Shown: positions 54,202-63,640 of the stretch, in pieces
Layout: every line of letters starts with the position of its first letter
Numbering within the stretch: the stretch's first letter is position 1
From: Pseudomonas sp. SJZ074
Lineage (GTDB): Bacteria; Pseudomonadota; Gammaproteobacteria; Pseudomonadales; Pseudomonadaceae
Reading direction: 5' to 3'
Length of the DNA: 64,000 bases
NCBI RefSeq assembly: GCF_007828215.1
Contig: NZ_VIUE01000001.1
Span: 310,001-374,000 of the forward strand
Translations under genes and position numbers: made by a program
The notes under the pieces: generated by a model
What the model was told of the DNA's origin: nothing
Seen by the model: the letters and a program-made list of their open reading frames with translations, nothing else
Database searches by the model: none

Positions 54202-54671
54202 GAGGCGTCCGCCTGGAAGTGACCGCTCTTGCCGCCCAACTTTTCCAGCATCCGCACGCCTTCGATGGTCATGCCCCGGTCCACGGCCTTGCACATGTCA
54301 TAGATGGTCAGCGCGGCGACGCTGGCGGCGGTCAGGGCTTCCATCTCTACCCCCGTCTGCCCCGAGAGTTTGCAGCGGGCAACGATGCGTACCCGGTCCT
54401 CTCCTTCGGCATTGAGCTCGACCTTGACGCTGGTGAGCATCAGCGGATGACAGAGCGGAATCAGATCGCTGGTTTTCTTCGCCGCCTGGATACCGGCGAT
54501 GCGCGCGACGGCGAACACGTCGCCCTTGGGGTGACCGCCGCTGACGATCATCTGCAGCGTAGCGGGCAACATACGCACAAAAGCTTCGGCGGTGGCCTCA
54601 CGGAACGTCACGGCCTTGTCGGTCACGTCGACCATGTTGGCGCGACCTTGGGAATCGAGATGGGTCAGCAC
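54198..54671 (-). CDS. moaC: Cyclic pyranopterin monophosphate synthase
   Basis: A 157-residue MoaC, acting with MoaA to form cPMP from GTP in molybdenum cofactor synthesis. Motifs: M-V-D-V-T-D-K near 14, [11 protein letters not shown] near 51, L-C-H-P-L near 74, and [10 protein letters not shown] near 108. GTG 54671 is chosen because AAGGAGG lies 5 nt upstream. The open frame further upstream runs through a heptamer repeat and is not believed. moaA is not in this window. Confidence 0.94.
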   Translation of the reverse strand: MLTHLDSQGRANMVDVTDKAVTFREATAEAFVRMLPATLQMIVSGGHPKGDVFAVARIAGIQAAKKTSDLIPLCHPLMLTSVKVELNAEGEDRVRIVARCKLSGQTGVEMEALTAASVAALTIYDMCKAVDRGMTIEGVRMLEKLGGKSGHFQADAS

Positions 54672-54689
54672 GGGGGCCTCCTTGAGGCA

Positions 54690-54842
54690 GCTACAAGCCA
54701 TAAGCTGCAAGCCGCAAGCAACAAAGCGCCGCCCGACCGCAGGCCTGGAAGCGGACATTTAATCAGCGCAAAGCTACAAGCTGCAAGCTGCCGGTGAAAT
54801 CACCCGGTTCGCTTGCAGCTTGTAGCTTTAAACTTGTAGCTG
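54690..54842. repeat. Heptamer-based inverted repeat (copy 2)
   Basis: The core is a perfect 19-bp inverted repeat, 54770-54788 with 54811-54829 (AAAGCTACAAGCTGCAAGC and its complement), around a 22-nt loop that itself can pair. Further AAGCTGCAAGC words flank it on the moaC side. It lies between phoH and moaC. Confidence 0.88.
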
Positions 54843-54845
54843 CTC

Positions 54846-56240
54846 CTAGAGATGGGATTCGGCGTATTCGGCCAGGATCGAGCGCGGTACACCCTGCAGG
54901 GTGATGTGGACCCCGTTGGGGAAGTCTTTGAAGCGTTCGGTCAGGTAGGTCAGCCCGGAACTGGTCGCGGACAGGTAAGGGGTGTCGATCTGTGCCAGGT
55001 TACCCAGGCACACCACTTTGGAACCGGCCCCGGCACGGGTGATGATGGTTTTCATCTGGTGCGGGGTGAGGTTCTGGCATTCGTCGATCAGGATCAGGCT
55101 CTGCTGGAAGCTGCGGCCCCGGATGTAGTTCAGGGATTTGAACTGCAACGGCACCTTGCTGAGGATGTAGTCGACGCTGCCATGGGTGCTTTCGTCATCC
55201 ATGTGCAAGGCTTCGAGGTTGTCGGTAATGGCCCCCAGCCAGGGCTCCATTTTTTCCGCTTCGGTGCCGGGCAGGAAGCCGATCTCCTGGTCCAGGCCCT
55301 GCACGCTGCGGGTGGCGATGATGCGCCGGTAACGCTTGCTGACCATGGTCTGCTCGATGGCGGCGGCCAGGGCCAGGATGGTCTTGCCGGAACCGGCGGC
55401 GCCGGACAGGTTGACCAGGTGGATATCGGGGTCGAGCAAGGCGAACAGGGCCAGGCTCTGGTAGATGTCGCGGGGCTTGAGACCCCAGGCCTCCTGGTGC
55501 AGCAAGGGCTCCTGGTGCAGGTCGAGAATCAGCAGCTTGTCGTCCTCGATCTCCTTGATCCAGCCGACGAATCCCTGTTCGTCGATGATGAATTCATTGA
55601 TGTGCACCGCCGGCAGGTTGTCGATCAGTTGCACCTGGTGCCAGGTGCGACCATGGTCCTGGCGGGTATCGACCTTGCTCACGCGGTCCCAGAAGGAGCC
55701 GGTCATGGTGTGGTAGCCGTTGGGCAACAGCGAGACGTCGTCGACCAACTGGTCGGTGCTGTAATCCTCCGCCGCAATCCCGCAGGCCCGGGCCTTGAGG
55801 CGCATGTTGATGTCTTTGGTCACCAGCACTACGGCGCGATCCTTGTTGCGCGCGTGCAGGTCGATCAATTGGTTGATGATGATGTTGTCGTTCAGGTGTT
55901 CGGGCAGCAGCAGGTTGGGTTCGGTGCGCTTGCTCATCAGGATCGAGAGCAGGCCCTTGGGACCACCCTTGCCGCGCTGGATCGGCACGCCCAGCTCGAC
56001 ATCTTCGGGAGAGGCATCCCCCAGGGTCTTGTCGATCAGGCGAATCGCTTGCCGACACTCGGCCGCGACGCTGTGATGGCCGCTCTTGAGCTTGTCCAGC
56101 TCTTCGAGCACGGTCATCGGGATGGCAACGTGGTGTTCTTCGAAATTGAGCAGTGCGTTTGGATCGTGGATCAATACGTTGGTATCGAGTACATAGAGGA
56201 TTGGCTGGTTGGAGGAAGGGCTACGTCCGTGGTCATCCAT
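54846..56240 (-). CDS. PIN-PhoH family ATPase (PhoH2-type)
   Basis: A 464-residue protein with an N-terminal PIN ribonuclease-like domain (about 10-150: V-L-D-T-N-V-L-I-H-D-P near 15, with conserved acidic residues) and a C-terminal PhoH ATPase domain (about 245-455). Walker A is G-A-A-G-S-G-K-T near 277 and Walker B is L-I-L-I-D-E-C-Q-N near 379. PIN-PhoH proteins can act as RNA helicase/ribonucleases. The promoter and upstream 335 bp show nothing specific. It precedes moaC on the same strand, separated by an inverted repeat. Confidence 0.9.
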   Translation of the reverse strand: MDDHGRSPSSNQPILYVLDTNVLIHDPNALLNFEEHHVAIPMTVLEELDKLKSGHHSVAAECRQAIRLIDKTLGDASPEDVELGVPIQRGKGGPKGLLSILMSKRTEPNLLLPEHLNDNIIINQLIDLHARNKDRAVVLVTKDINMRLKARACGIAAEDYSTDQLVDDVSLLPNGYHTMTGSFWDRVSKVDTRQDHGRTWHQVQLIDNLPAVHINEFIIDEQGFVGWIKEIEDDKLLILDLHQEPLLHQEAWGLKPRDIYQSLALFALLDPDIHLVNLSGAAGSGKTILALAAAIEQTMVSKRYRRIIATRSVQGLDQEIGFLPGTEAEKMEPWLGAITDNLEALHMDDESTHGSVDYILSKVPLQFKSLNYIRGRSFQQSLILIDECQNLTPHQMKTIITRAGAGSKVVCLGNLAQIDTPYLSATSSGLTYLTERFKDFPNGVHITLQGVPRSILAEYAESHL

Positions 56241-56575
56241 ACTCGGTCACCTTTGTGGGGGCCATTCGACGCAATACCATGACAGTGCTGCGCCTCGAGG
56301 TAGCCACCGGATTCACCCGCAAGGATTCAGGTGAACTGCACACAAACGGGGTCTTGGAAGACGCCACCTGTGTTGCAGGTTTCGGCGGTCTGACTTCTTG
56401 ATACTCCAAAAACCATGACAGGAAAAAGCACTTTGACGCTTTTTTGAAGTTTATTTTTCAGAGTGACGAAAAGCCCTTGGCGTACCGCCGCTACGCCGTT
56501 AAAGTCGGAAGTCCGGTCGCCATGAATGCGCAGCGCTTTTTTGCTTTCCCCCAGTGTTTCCGGGCCTTTTGCGTT
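56241..56575. other. Gene-free region upstream of phoH
   Basis: 335 bp between the phoH-type gene start and the end of the polysaccharide deacetylase gene. It must hold the promoter of the former. I see no open frame, RNA gene or strong repeat here. Confidence 0.5.
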
Positions 56576-57715
56576 TCAGCGAAACGCCTCCAGACAATCT
56601 TCCCAACCGATCCCGCTCTGCGCCGTTTGCGTGATGAGCCAGGGCATTGCCGTCTTCACCGCATCCTGCTTGGCGTTGAAGTTGATCACCCCGTGACGCC
56701 ACAGAAGCATCAAGGTCAGCGCGCGGTGGGCACTCTGCTCGGGCTTGAGCCGGTTGGTGCCGTCCTGGGGATCGATGTCCCACAACGCCACTTGCAGGCC
56801 CTGCTGCCTGAAAAATGCCTCGGCATCGCCACGTCGCTGACCCTGGGGCGGGCGAAACAGCGGCACATAGTTCTCCGGCAGCTTGCCCTTCACCAGATCG
56901 ACGCTGCGCCGTACCGAGTCCTGCCAGTCCTGCCAATAGCTATGGGAGCGGAACTCCCAGCCCTGGACCCCCACGCACTGTTCTGAATACAACGACTGGA
57001 GGTCGTTGACGGACGCCTCCACCAGCCGCGCCTGGATGTCCTTGCCCAGCACGAAGAAGGTGCCGTTCATGTTCGACTTGCGCAAGTAATCCGTCAGCCA
57101 AGGAGTGTTGTCCGGCGCTACGTTGGCACCACTGTCGAACGTCAGCAGAAACAGCCGGTCATGCATGTCTTCGCCGTTGCGTTCGTAATCGCCGAAACGT
57201 TCGATTTCGCTGGCGGTTTGCGGAAAAAGCGCGGCTTTTCGCAACAACTCATCCCGGTATTGGGTATGAAAGATCTGGCTCGGCCCGGCCCATTTGAAAT
57301 AGAACGAGTCTTCATCGAGATGGAATCGGCGCGCCTCCTCACGCAAGGTCGCCATGTTCTCCACCAGGTAGCAGAAGGAGGCGTCCTGGTCACAACTTTG
57401 CTGCGCAAAGTTGTAGCCGGTCAGCAAGCGCTGCCACAACCGGGCACGCAGGGCGGTGATCGCCGCCATGTTCACCGAGCGCAGTCCCAGGTACTGCTTG
57501 AGGGCGATTTCATCCATGGCATCGGTATCCAGCAACACCCGGGCGAACATCAGGATCTCGGCCCGCGAAGCGACGTCGAACAGGGTCGGGCTGGTGAGTT
57601 GTTCCGGCCAGGTACTGCGATCCAGGGTGGCGATGTCGTTGGGCGCGGCAAGGGCATTAAGGCTCAGGAGCCAGGCCGATAACAGAAGCACGAAGCGCAA
57701 AAGGGATATCTCCAT
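56576..57715 (-). CDS. Exported polysaccharide-deacetylase-like protein with altered metal motif
   Basis: A 379-residue exported protein with a signal peptide (1-23, L-L-L-S-A-W-L-L-S-L-N-A-L-A-A). A NodB-like deacetylase domain starts near 188. Motif 1 reads T-F-D194-S195-G instead of T-F-D-D-G. Motif 2 has H258 in R-S-H-S-Y-W-Q-D, lacking the second His of H-S/T-x-x-H. Motif 3, R288-P-P-Q-G, is conserved. The usual metal triad is therefore incomplete. The first 180 residues are a helical region that I do not recognise. It may bind glycans or act without the standard metal site. Confidence 0.78.
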   Translation of the reverse strand: MEISLLRFVLLLSAWLLSLNALAAPNDIATLDRSTWPEQLTSPTLFDVASRAEILMFARVLLDTDAMDEIALKQYLGLRSVNMAAITALRARLWQRLLTGYNFAQQSCDQDASFCYLVENMATLREEARRFHLDEDSFYFKWAGPSQIFHTQYRDELLRKAALFPQTASEIERFGDYERNGEDMHDRLFLLTFDSGANVAPDNTPWLTDYLRKSNMNGTFFVLGKDIQARLVEASVNDLQSLYSEQCVGVQGWEFRSHSYWQDWQDSVRRSVDLVKGKLPENYVPLFRPPQGQRRGDAEAFFRQQGLQVALWDIDPQDGTNRLKPEQSAHRALTLMLLWRHGVINFNAKQDAVKTAMPWLITQTAQSGIGWEDCLEAFR

Positions 57716-57783
57716 AACGAAACCCGCGCGGCATCATAGCTGATCCTGAGGTGACCACTGCGCAAACCCCTTATCTGGGCATA

Positions 57784-57827
57784 CGGCTGTTGTGGCGAGG
57801 GGATTTATCCCCTCGCCACAACAGCCG
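57784..57827. repeat. REP element with an unusually long perfect stem
   Basis: A 44-bp palindrome: 21 paired bases (CGGCTGTTGTGGCGAGGGGAT and its complement would exceed a simple REP by 7 bp) around a 2-nt centre. It lies between the divergent deacetylase-like gene and yaaA. Confidence 0.88.
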
Positions 57828-57939
57828 ACGGCATCCAGGCTACGACTCGAATCGCCGCCCCCCATCACCTATCACCCCAATAGCTGGAGTCCACCCGGAC
57901 AACCCCCTAGAATCGCCGCACCTTTAAAGGAGATGATTC

Positions 57940-58719
57940 ATGCTGATGGTGATTTCCCCCGCCAAGACCCTCGACTACGAAACACCGCCGGCCACCGAAC
58001 GCTTTACCTTGCCGCAATACCTGGACCACTCCCAGGAACTGGTCGAGCAATTGCGTGAGTTCTCGCCGGCACAGATCAGTGAACTGATGCACGTCTCCGA
58101 CAAGATCGGCGGCCTCAATGCCGCCCGATTCGGCAGTTGGACCCCGGCGTTCACCCCGGCCAATGCCAAGCAAGCCCTGCTCGCTTTCAAGGGCGACGTG
58201 TACACGGGCCTGGATGCACAGAGCTTCAGCGAAACCGACTTCGATCACGCCCAACGGCATCTGCGCATGCTCTCCGGTCTCTACGGCCTGCTGCGACCGC
58301 TGGACCTGATGCAGCCCTACCGCCTGGAAATGGGCACGAAACTGGCCAATGCCCGGGGCAAGGATCTTTATGCATTCTGGGGCAACCGCATCAGCGAATG
58401 GCTCAACGAAGCCCTGGCCGACCAGGAGGATGACGTGCTGTTGAACCTGGCTTCCAACGAGTACTTCTCGGCGGTCAAACGCAGCGTCTTGAAGGCGCGC
58501 ATCATCGATACCGAATTCAAGGATCTGAAGAACGGCCAGTACAAGATCATCAGCTTCTACGCCAAAAAAGCCCGCGGGTTAATGAGCCGGTTTGTCATTC
58601 AGGAACGCATCAACGATCCAGCCTTGCTCAAACAGTTCGATGTGCAAGGCTATCGTTACAGTGCCGAGCAATCCTCATCCGAAAAACTGGTTTTCCTGCG
58701 CGACCACGCCCCACAATAA
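57940..58719 (+). CDS. yaaA: Peroxide stress protein YaaA
   Basis: A 259-residue DUF328/YaaA protein that in E. coli lowers free iron and DNA damage under peroxide stress and has DNA-binding ability. Family features: [11 protein letters not shown] at the start, [10 protein letters not shown] near 82, [12 protein letters not shown] near 111, and N-L-A-S-N-E-Y near 170. AAAGGAGA lies 7-8 nt before ATG 57940. It is monocistronic. Confidence 0.94.
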   Translation: MLMVISPAKTLDYETPPATERFTLPQYLDHSQELVEQLREFSPAQISELMHVSDKIGGLNAARFGSWTPAFTPANAKQALLAFKGDVYTGLDAQSFSETDFDHAQRHLRMLSGLYGLLRPLDLMQPYRLEMGTKLANARGKDLYAFWGNRISEWLNEALADQEDDVLLNLASNEYFSAVKRSVLKARIIDTEFKDLKNGQYKIISFYAKKARGLMSRFVIQERINDPALLKQFDVQGYRYSAEQSSSEKLVFLRDHAPQ

Positions 58720-58733
58720 CGCACCCCCCTCCC

Positions 58734-58753
58734 AGGCCCCTGATCAGGGGCCT
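58734..58753 (+). terminator. Palindrome after yaaA
   Basis: Perfect 20-bp palindrome AGGCCCCTGATCAGGGGCCT, 14 nt after the yaaA stop. It lacks a T-tract, so termination is possible but not certain. Confidence 0.5.
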
Positions 58754-59407
58754 CGATCAGACCGCGATAAGTCATCCCACTTCCCCGCTCAATTCGCCAC
58801 TTTAATGGCGTCAATATTCAAACCACCCTCCGGGCTAACTTTTGTTTCACTCGACAATTGTCAGTTTTTTCCGTAGTGGCACAGAAAATTTTCAACAGTA
58901 GTGGCAAAAAAATATCGAGGCCTTTTAACACCCCGTAACTAAAGGGCGAAATCGCAAGTGCTATCAATATGAAAGCAGTGCCATCTCGGCCAATATTTCA
59001 AAAAATTTCAGAAATCGCGATGAGCGGGCTGGAACTATGTCCAAATGCACGGCTCATACCACCCGTAACGATTCTCGCCGAGCGTGTACGAGATAACTTA
59101 CAAGGGACCTCGACTAAAGTAACCAAGTTGTCACAGCAACTAAGCGAAACGGTCGTCCTTATGGATCCAAGATGGGAAGGACAGGAGATAAGGCACCATA
59201 ATTATCCCCAAAAAGGCCAAGGCTGCGCCCCTATAACGTGTTCACCCGAGCACACAAGCTTCTGATTTTGTGGGCTTTTTGCCAGAAATCAGAAGTGAAC
59301 GACCTTTGCACGAACGTTCTGGTTAACGAGGACTGGCTGCATAACAGGGCAGGTCATAACAAGAAGGCCGCATTGCGCACAACTTGAGTGCAATTATTTA
59401 GACACTC

Positions 59408-59435
59408 GGAACTTAGTATGCCTGCACACGGCACT
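59408..59435 (+). promoter_or_regulatory. Candidate AlgU (sigma-22) promoter of algD
   Basis: GGAACTT at 59408-59414 matches the -35 of AlgU-dependent alginate promoters (GAACTT). The expected -10 about 16-17 nt later reads GCACTG, only weakly like TCTGA. The leader would be about 90 nt. Confidence 0.35.
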
Positions 59436-59493
59436 GTGGCGCCTGCATTCCACACTTCCGAGTGCACTATGACCGCTGAACACTATTAACTCC

Positions 59494-59507
59494 GGCCATT
59501 TAATGGC
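59494..59507. promoter_or_regulatory. Palindrome before algD, AmrZ-like candidate
   Basis: GGCCATTTAATGGC contains the perfect palindrome GCCATT-T-AATGGC. AmrZ/AlgZ sites at algD contain GGCCATT. It lies about 22 nt before the algD start, so it would overlap the leader rather than the distal site known in P. aeruginosa. Confidence 0.35.
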
Positions 59508-59529
59508 GTGAAAAACAGAGGTAAATGCG

Positions 59530-60846
59530 ATGCGCATTAGCATATTTGGTTTGGGTTACGTCGGTGCAGTATGTGCCGGTTGCCTGTCTGCACGGGGCCA
59601 TGATGTGGTTGGCGTAGATGTCGCCAAAGACAAGATCGATATGATCAACGCCGGCAAATCGCCAATTGTTGAACCGGGTCTTGGAGAGTTGTTGGCGCAA
59701 GGTATTCAAACAGGTCGCCTGCGTGGCACCACCAACTTCGCGGAAGCCATTCGCGACACGGACCTGTCGATGATTTGCGTCGGCACGCCGAGCAAAAAGA
59801 ACGGCGACCTGGAACTGAATTACATCGAGGCCGTCTGCCGCGAGATCGGTTTTGTCCTGCGTGAAAAAACCACCCGCCACACCATCGTGGTTCGCAGCAC
59901 CGTATTGCCAGGCACTGTCGCAAACGTTGTCATCCCAATCCTCGAAGACTGCTCCGGCAAAAAGGCCGGTGTCGATTTCGGCGTCGCGGTCAACCCTGAG
60001 TTCCTGCGTGAAAGCACCGCGATCAAGGACTACGACCAGCCTCCGATGACCGTCATCGGCGAGTTCGACAAGGCCTCCGGCGACGTCCTGCAATCGCTGT
60101 ACGAAGAACTCGATGCGCCGATCATCCGCAAGGACATCGCGGTTGCCGAGATGATCAAGTACACCTGCAACGTCTGGCACGCCACCAAGGTGACCTTCGC
60201 CAACGAGATCGGCAACATCGCCAAGGCCGTGGGTGTCGACGGTCGCGTCGTGATGGACGTGGTCTGCCAGGACAAGGCCCTGAACCTGTCCCAGTACTAC
60301 ATGCGTCCAGGCTTCGCCTTCGGCGGCTCGTGCCTGCCCAAGGACGTACGCGCCCTGACCTATCGCGCCAGCTCCCTGGACGTGGAAGCGCCGCTGCTCA
60401 ACTCGCTGATGCGCAGCAACGAATCCCAGGTGCAGAACGCCTTCGACATCGTTTCCAGCCATGAAAAACGCAAAGTCGCCCTGCTGGGCCTGAGCTTCAA
60501 GGCCGGTACCGACGACCTGCGCGAAAGCCCACTGGTAGAACTGGCGGAAATGCTGATCGGCAAGGGCTATGACCTGCGCATCTACGACAGCAACGTCGAA
60601 TACGCCCGTGTCCACGGTGCGAACAAGGATTACATCGAGTCGAAGATTCCTCATGTCTCGTCCTTGCTCAACTCCGACTTCGACTCGGTGATCGACAACT
60701 CCGACATCATCATCCTCGGCAACCGCGACGAGAAGTTCCGCGCGCTGACCGAGAACGTACCGGAAGGCAAGCAGGTCATTGACCTGGTTGGCTTCATGTC
60801 CAAGGCCACGACTCCAAATGGCCGGACCGAAGGCATCTGCTGGTAA
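59530..60846 (+). CDS. algD: GDP-mannose 6-dehydrogenase
   Basis: A 438-residue NAD-dependent four-electron dehydrogenase that commits GDP-mannose to GDP-mannuronate for alginate. The N-terminal Rossmann motif G-L-G-Y-V-G lies near 7. The catalytic cysteine is C268 in G-G-S-C-L-P-K-D, at exactly the known position. A UDP/GDP-binding C-terminal domain follows (about 300-430). AGAGGT lies 7 nt before ATG 59530. It is first in the alginate operon, preceded by a long control region. Confidence 0.97.
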   Translation: MRISIFGLGYVGAVCAGCLSARGHDVVGVDVAKDKIDMINAGKSPIVEPGLGELLAQGIQTGRLRGTTNFAEAIRDTDLSMICVGTPSKKNGDLELNYIEAVCREIGFVLREKTTRHTIVVRSTVLPGTVANVVIPILEDCSGKKAGVDFGVAVNPEFLRESTAIKDYDQPPMTVIGEFDKASGDVLQSLYEELDAPIIRKDIAVAEMIKYTCNVWHATKVTFANEIGNIAKAVGVDGRVVMDVVCQDKALNLSQYYMRPGFAFGGSCLPKDVRALTYRASSLDVEAPLLNSLMRSNESQVQNAFDIVSSHEKRKVALLGLSFKAGTDDLRESPLVELAEMLIGKGYDLRIYDSNVEYARVHGANKDYIESKIPHVSSLLNSDFDSVIDNSDIIILGNRDEKFRALTENVPEGKQVIDLVGFMSKATTPNGRTEGICW

Positions 60847-60853
60847 GGCAGCC

Positions 60854-60919
60854 CCAAGCTGCGAGCTTCAAGCTTCAAGCTGAAAGCCCTCTTGCGGCTT
60901 GCAGCTTGAAGCTTGCAAC
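60854..60919. repeat. Heptamer-based inverted repeat (copy 3)
   Basis: AAGCTGCGAGCTTCAAGCTTCAAGC-type words on the left and GGCTTGCAGCTTGAAGCTTGC on the right form an imperfect stem in the gap between algD and alg8. It is related to the elements at 32061-32164 and 54690-54842. Confidence 0.85.
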
Positions 60920-60939
60920 TGATTCTGGGAATCAAGATT

Positions 60940-62421
60940 ATGCACAGGCTAAAGAATGGCCTGCTTCAGGCCGCCGGTTGGCTGTTTTACTTGAGTCTAT
61001 TGATGGGCATCGCCACGGCGTTGCCCACGTCCACGTTCGACTCCGAATCCAAGGACTTCATTTTCCTGATCGGCGCCGTGGGCATCTGGCGTTACTCCAT
61101 GGGAGCAACGCATTTCGTGCGTGGCATGATCTTCCTGTATATCGTCTACCCGCACCTGCGTCGCAAGGTACGCAAGCTGGGCGCGGCGGCGGATCCTTCC
61201 CATGTCTACCTGATGGTCACCAGTTTCCGTATCGATGCGCTGACCACTGCCCAGGTCTACGGCTCGGTGATCCGCGAGGCCATTGACTGCGGGCTGCCCA
61301 CTACCGTGGTCTGCTCCATCGTGGAAATGTCCGACGAACTGCTGGTCAAGAGTCTGTGGGCCCGCCTGAACCCGCCAGAGCGAGTCAAGCTCGACTTCGT
61401 GCGCATCCCTGGCACCGGCAAGCGTGACGGCCTGGCCTACGGTTTCCGTGCCATCTCTCGCCACTTGCCGGACGACCGTGCCGTGGTTGCCGTGATCGAT
61501 GGCGACACCGTGCTCGCCGAAGGCGTCGTGCGCAAGACCGTGCCGTGGTTCCAGCTGTTCGGCAACGTGGGCGGCCTGACCACCAACGAGTTCTGCGAAG
61601 TGCGCGGCGGCTACATCATGAGCGAATGGCACAAGATGCGTTTCGCCCAGCGTCACATCAACATGTGCTCCATGGCCCTGTCCAAGCGCGTGCTGACCAT
61701 GACCGGCCGGATGTCGGTGTTCCGCGCCGCCGTGGTGACCAACCCGGACTTCATCGCCGACGTGGAAAGCGACTCGCTGCAACACTGGCGCCTGGGTCGC
61801 TTCAAGTTCCTCACCGGCGATGACAAGTCGAGCTGGTTCAGCCTGATGCGCCTGGGCTACGACACCTTCTACGTGCCGGATGCGGCGATCAACACGGTCG
61901 AGCACCCGCCGGAGAAGAGCTTCATCAAGGCCAGCCGCAAGCTGATGTTCCGCTGGTACGGCAACAACCTGCGGCAGAACTCCCGGGCGCTGGGCCTGGG
62001 TCTGCGGCGTCTGGGCCTGTTTACTTCGGTGGTGCTGTTTGACCAGCGCGTATCGATGTGGACTTCGCTGCTGGGCCTGACCGTGGCGCTGATCGCCAGC
62101 TTCAAGTACGGCACCGCGTTCATCCTGGTGTACCTGCTGTGGATCGGCATCACCCGGTTGATCCTGACCCTGCTGCTGTCGTGCTCCGGACACCGGATCG
62201 GCCCGGCCTACCCGCTGATTCTCTATTACAACCAGATCGTCGGCGCGCTGGTGAAGATCTACGTGTTCTTCCGCCTCGACCAACAGTCCTGGACCCGCCA
62301 GCCCACTGCACTTACCCGTGATCTCGCCAGCTTTCAACGTTGGTTCAACACCTGGTCGTCTCGGACCATGACCTTCTCTGCCGGCAGTATTTTCGTCGCC
62401 GTGCTGTTGACGATGGTCTGA
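60940..62421 (+). CDS. alg8: Mannuronan synthase (alginate polymerase) Alg8
   Basis: A 493-residue inner-membrane family-2 glycosyltransferase that polymerises GDP-mannuronate. Membrane segments lie near 10-30, 40-65, 380-420 and 465-490. The cytoplasmic GT-A domain has V-I-D-G-D-T-V near 190, D-V-E-S-D-S-L near 277 and a Q/R-x-x-R-W-like R-K-L-M-F-R-W near 335. It works with Alg44, which supplies c-di-GMP control. ATG 60940 (M-H-R-L-K-N-G-L) is the family start. The gene follows algD after a 93-nt gap holding an inverted repeat. Confidence 0.94.
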   Translation: MHRLKNGLLQAAGWLFYLSLLMGIATALPTSTFDSESKDFIFLIGAVGIWRYSMGATHFVRGMIFLYIVYPHLRRKVRKLGAAADPSHVYLMVTSFRIDALTTAQVYGSVIREAIDCGLPTTVVCSIVEMSDELLVKSLWARLNPPERVKLDFVRIPGTGKRDGLAYGFRAISRHLPDDRAVVAVIDGDTVLAEGVVRKTVPWFQLFGNVGGLTTNEFCEVRGGYIMSEWHKMRFAQRHINMCSMALSKRVLTMTGRMSVFRAAVVTNPDFIADVESDSLQHWRLGRFKFLTGDDKSSWFSLMRLGYDTFYVPDAAINTVEHPPEKSFIKASRKLMFRWYGNNLRQNSRALGLGLRRLGLFTSVVLFDQRVSMWTSLLGLTVALIASFKYGTAFILVYLLWIGITRLILTLLLSCSGHRIGPAYPLILYYNQIVGALVKIYVFFRLDQQSWTRQPTALTRDLASFQRWFNTWSSRTMTFSAGSIFVAVLLTMV

Positions 62422-62456
62422 CCGAACTCGCCTGAATTAACTAGGAAATCGCCCCT

Positions 62457-63626
62457 ATGAACACCGCCGTGAATGTCAACGTAGTGCATGAATCCGAAGC
62501 CCAGCGCCAACACGCCCGAGTGAAAATCCCGGCCAAGTTGCGCTTCTTCGGCCCCGACCGTACCCCTATGGAAGTCAAGGTCCTGGACCTGTCCGCTGGC
62601 GGCCTGAGCTTCAACGCCGGCCAGATGCCGCTCAAGGTGGGCGAGGCCTACAAGGGCCGCCTGCAATTCGTCATCGACAACCTTGGCCTGGCCATGGACG
62701 TGGAATTGCAGATCCGCTCCCACGAGCGCCAGACCGGCCGCACCGGCTGCCAATTCCAGAACCTGGAACCACGGGACATTTCGACACTGCGTCACATCAT
62801 CACCTCGCACCTGGCCGGCGACATCGTCGGTGTCGGCGATGTGCTGGCGACCCTGCAACGCGACAACTTCACCAAGGCCCGCAAGCACAAGGATGACAAT
62901 GCTGGCATGAGTGCCCTGGGTCGCCTGCGGGCCGTGACCTTCAGCCTGGGTGTGTTCATCGTCGGCCTGGCGGCATTCGGGTTCATCTTCAAGTCGTTGT
63001 ACGGCATGTACTTCGTCAGCCACGCCCAGGCAGGCCTGGTGAATGTACCGGGCATGGCGATCACCATGCCGCGCGACGGCACCGTGCAGAGCCTGGTCAA
63101 GGCTGACGGCGTGGCCGCCAAAGGCGCCCCGCTGGCGACCTTCAGCACCAGCATGCTCGACGTGCTCAAGGGTCACCTGGACGATAACCAGCTGCAACCG
63201 GCCAAGGTCGAAGAGCTGTTCGGCAAGCAGATGACCGGCACCCTGACCTCCCCTTGCGACTGCATCGTGGCTCAGCAATTAGTGGCCAACGGTCAATACG
63301 CCAGCAAGGGCGACGTGATCTTCCAACTGGTTCCGCGCGGCACCGAGGCCAACGTGGAAGCCCGCTTCTCCTATCGCCAGTTCGGCGAAGTGCGTCCAGG
63401 CACCTCGGTCAACTTCCAGGTCGCCGGCGAAGACATCACCCGCACCGGCAAGATCATCAGCAGCAGCAGCCTGAAAAGCGAAGACCTGTCGTCGGATATC
63501 CGCGTGCTGATCAAGCCCGACGAGCCCCTGGACAGTGCCCTGGCCGGTCGTCCCGTGGAAGTCAACAGCGACCGTGGTCCGAACCTGAACTGGCTGGTCG
63601 AAAAAGCCATGGCTGTCGGTAAGTAA
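62457..63626 (+). CDS. alg44: Alginate co-polymerase Alg44 (PilZ, c-di-GMP receptor)
   Basis: A 389-residue inner-membrane protein required for polymerisation. The N-terminal PilZ domain (about 15-120) holds the c-di-GMP residues R17 and R21 (Q-R-Q-H-A-R) and D44/S46 (D-L-S-A-G-G), matching the known positions. A membrane helix lies near 165-190. A periplasmic HlyD-like domain follows (about 200-380). It lies 35 nt after alg8 and 14 nt before the algK start. Confidence 0.95.
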   Translation: MNTAVNVNVVHESEAQRQHARVKIPAKLRFFGPDRTPMEVKVLDLSAGGLSFNAGQMPLKVGEAYKGRLQFVIDNLGLAMDVELQIRSHERQTGRTGCQFQNLEPRDISTLRHIITSHLAGDIVGVGDVLATLQRDNFTKARKHKDDNAGMSALGRLRAVTFSLGVFIVGLAAFGFIFKSLYGMYFVSHAQAGLVNVPGMAITMPRDGTVQSLVKADGVAAKGAPLATFSTSMLDVLKGHLDDNQLQPAKVEELFGKQMTGTLTSPCDCIVAQQLVANGQYASKGDVIFQLVPRGTEANVEARFSYRQFGEVRPGTSVNFQVAGEDITRTGKIISSSSLKSEDLSSDIRVLIKPDEPLDSALAGRPVEVNSDRGPNLNWLVEKAMAVGK

Positions 63627-63640
63627 GCGGAGGACTGCCC

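Larger units (their letters stand above)
58720..59529. other. Long regulatory region upstream of algD
   Basis: 810 bp without a supported gene, clearly AT-richer than its surroundings. It begins with a palindrome after yaaA. It then carries two GTAGTGGCA words (58873 and 58900 areas), a candidate AlgR-like word (ACGGTCGTCC near 59150), the candidate -35 at 59408 and a GCCATT-T-AATGGC palindrome near the start codon. Long upstream control regions are typical of algD. Confidence 0.7.

Noticed and set aside
58969..59265. 98-codon plus-strand open frame in the algD upstream region
   Set aside because: No ribosome site, no recognisable motif and base composition unlike coding sequence of this genome. 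It lies in the algD control region.
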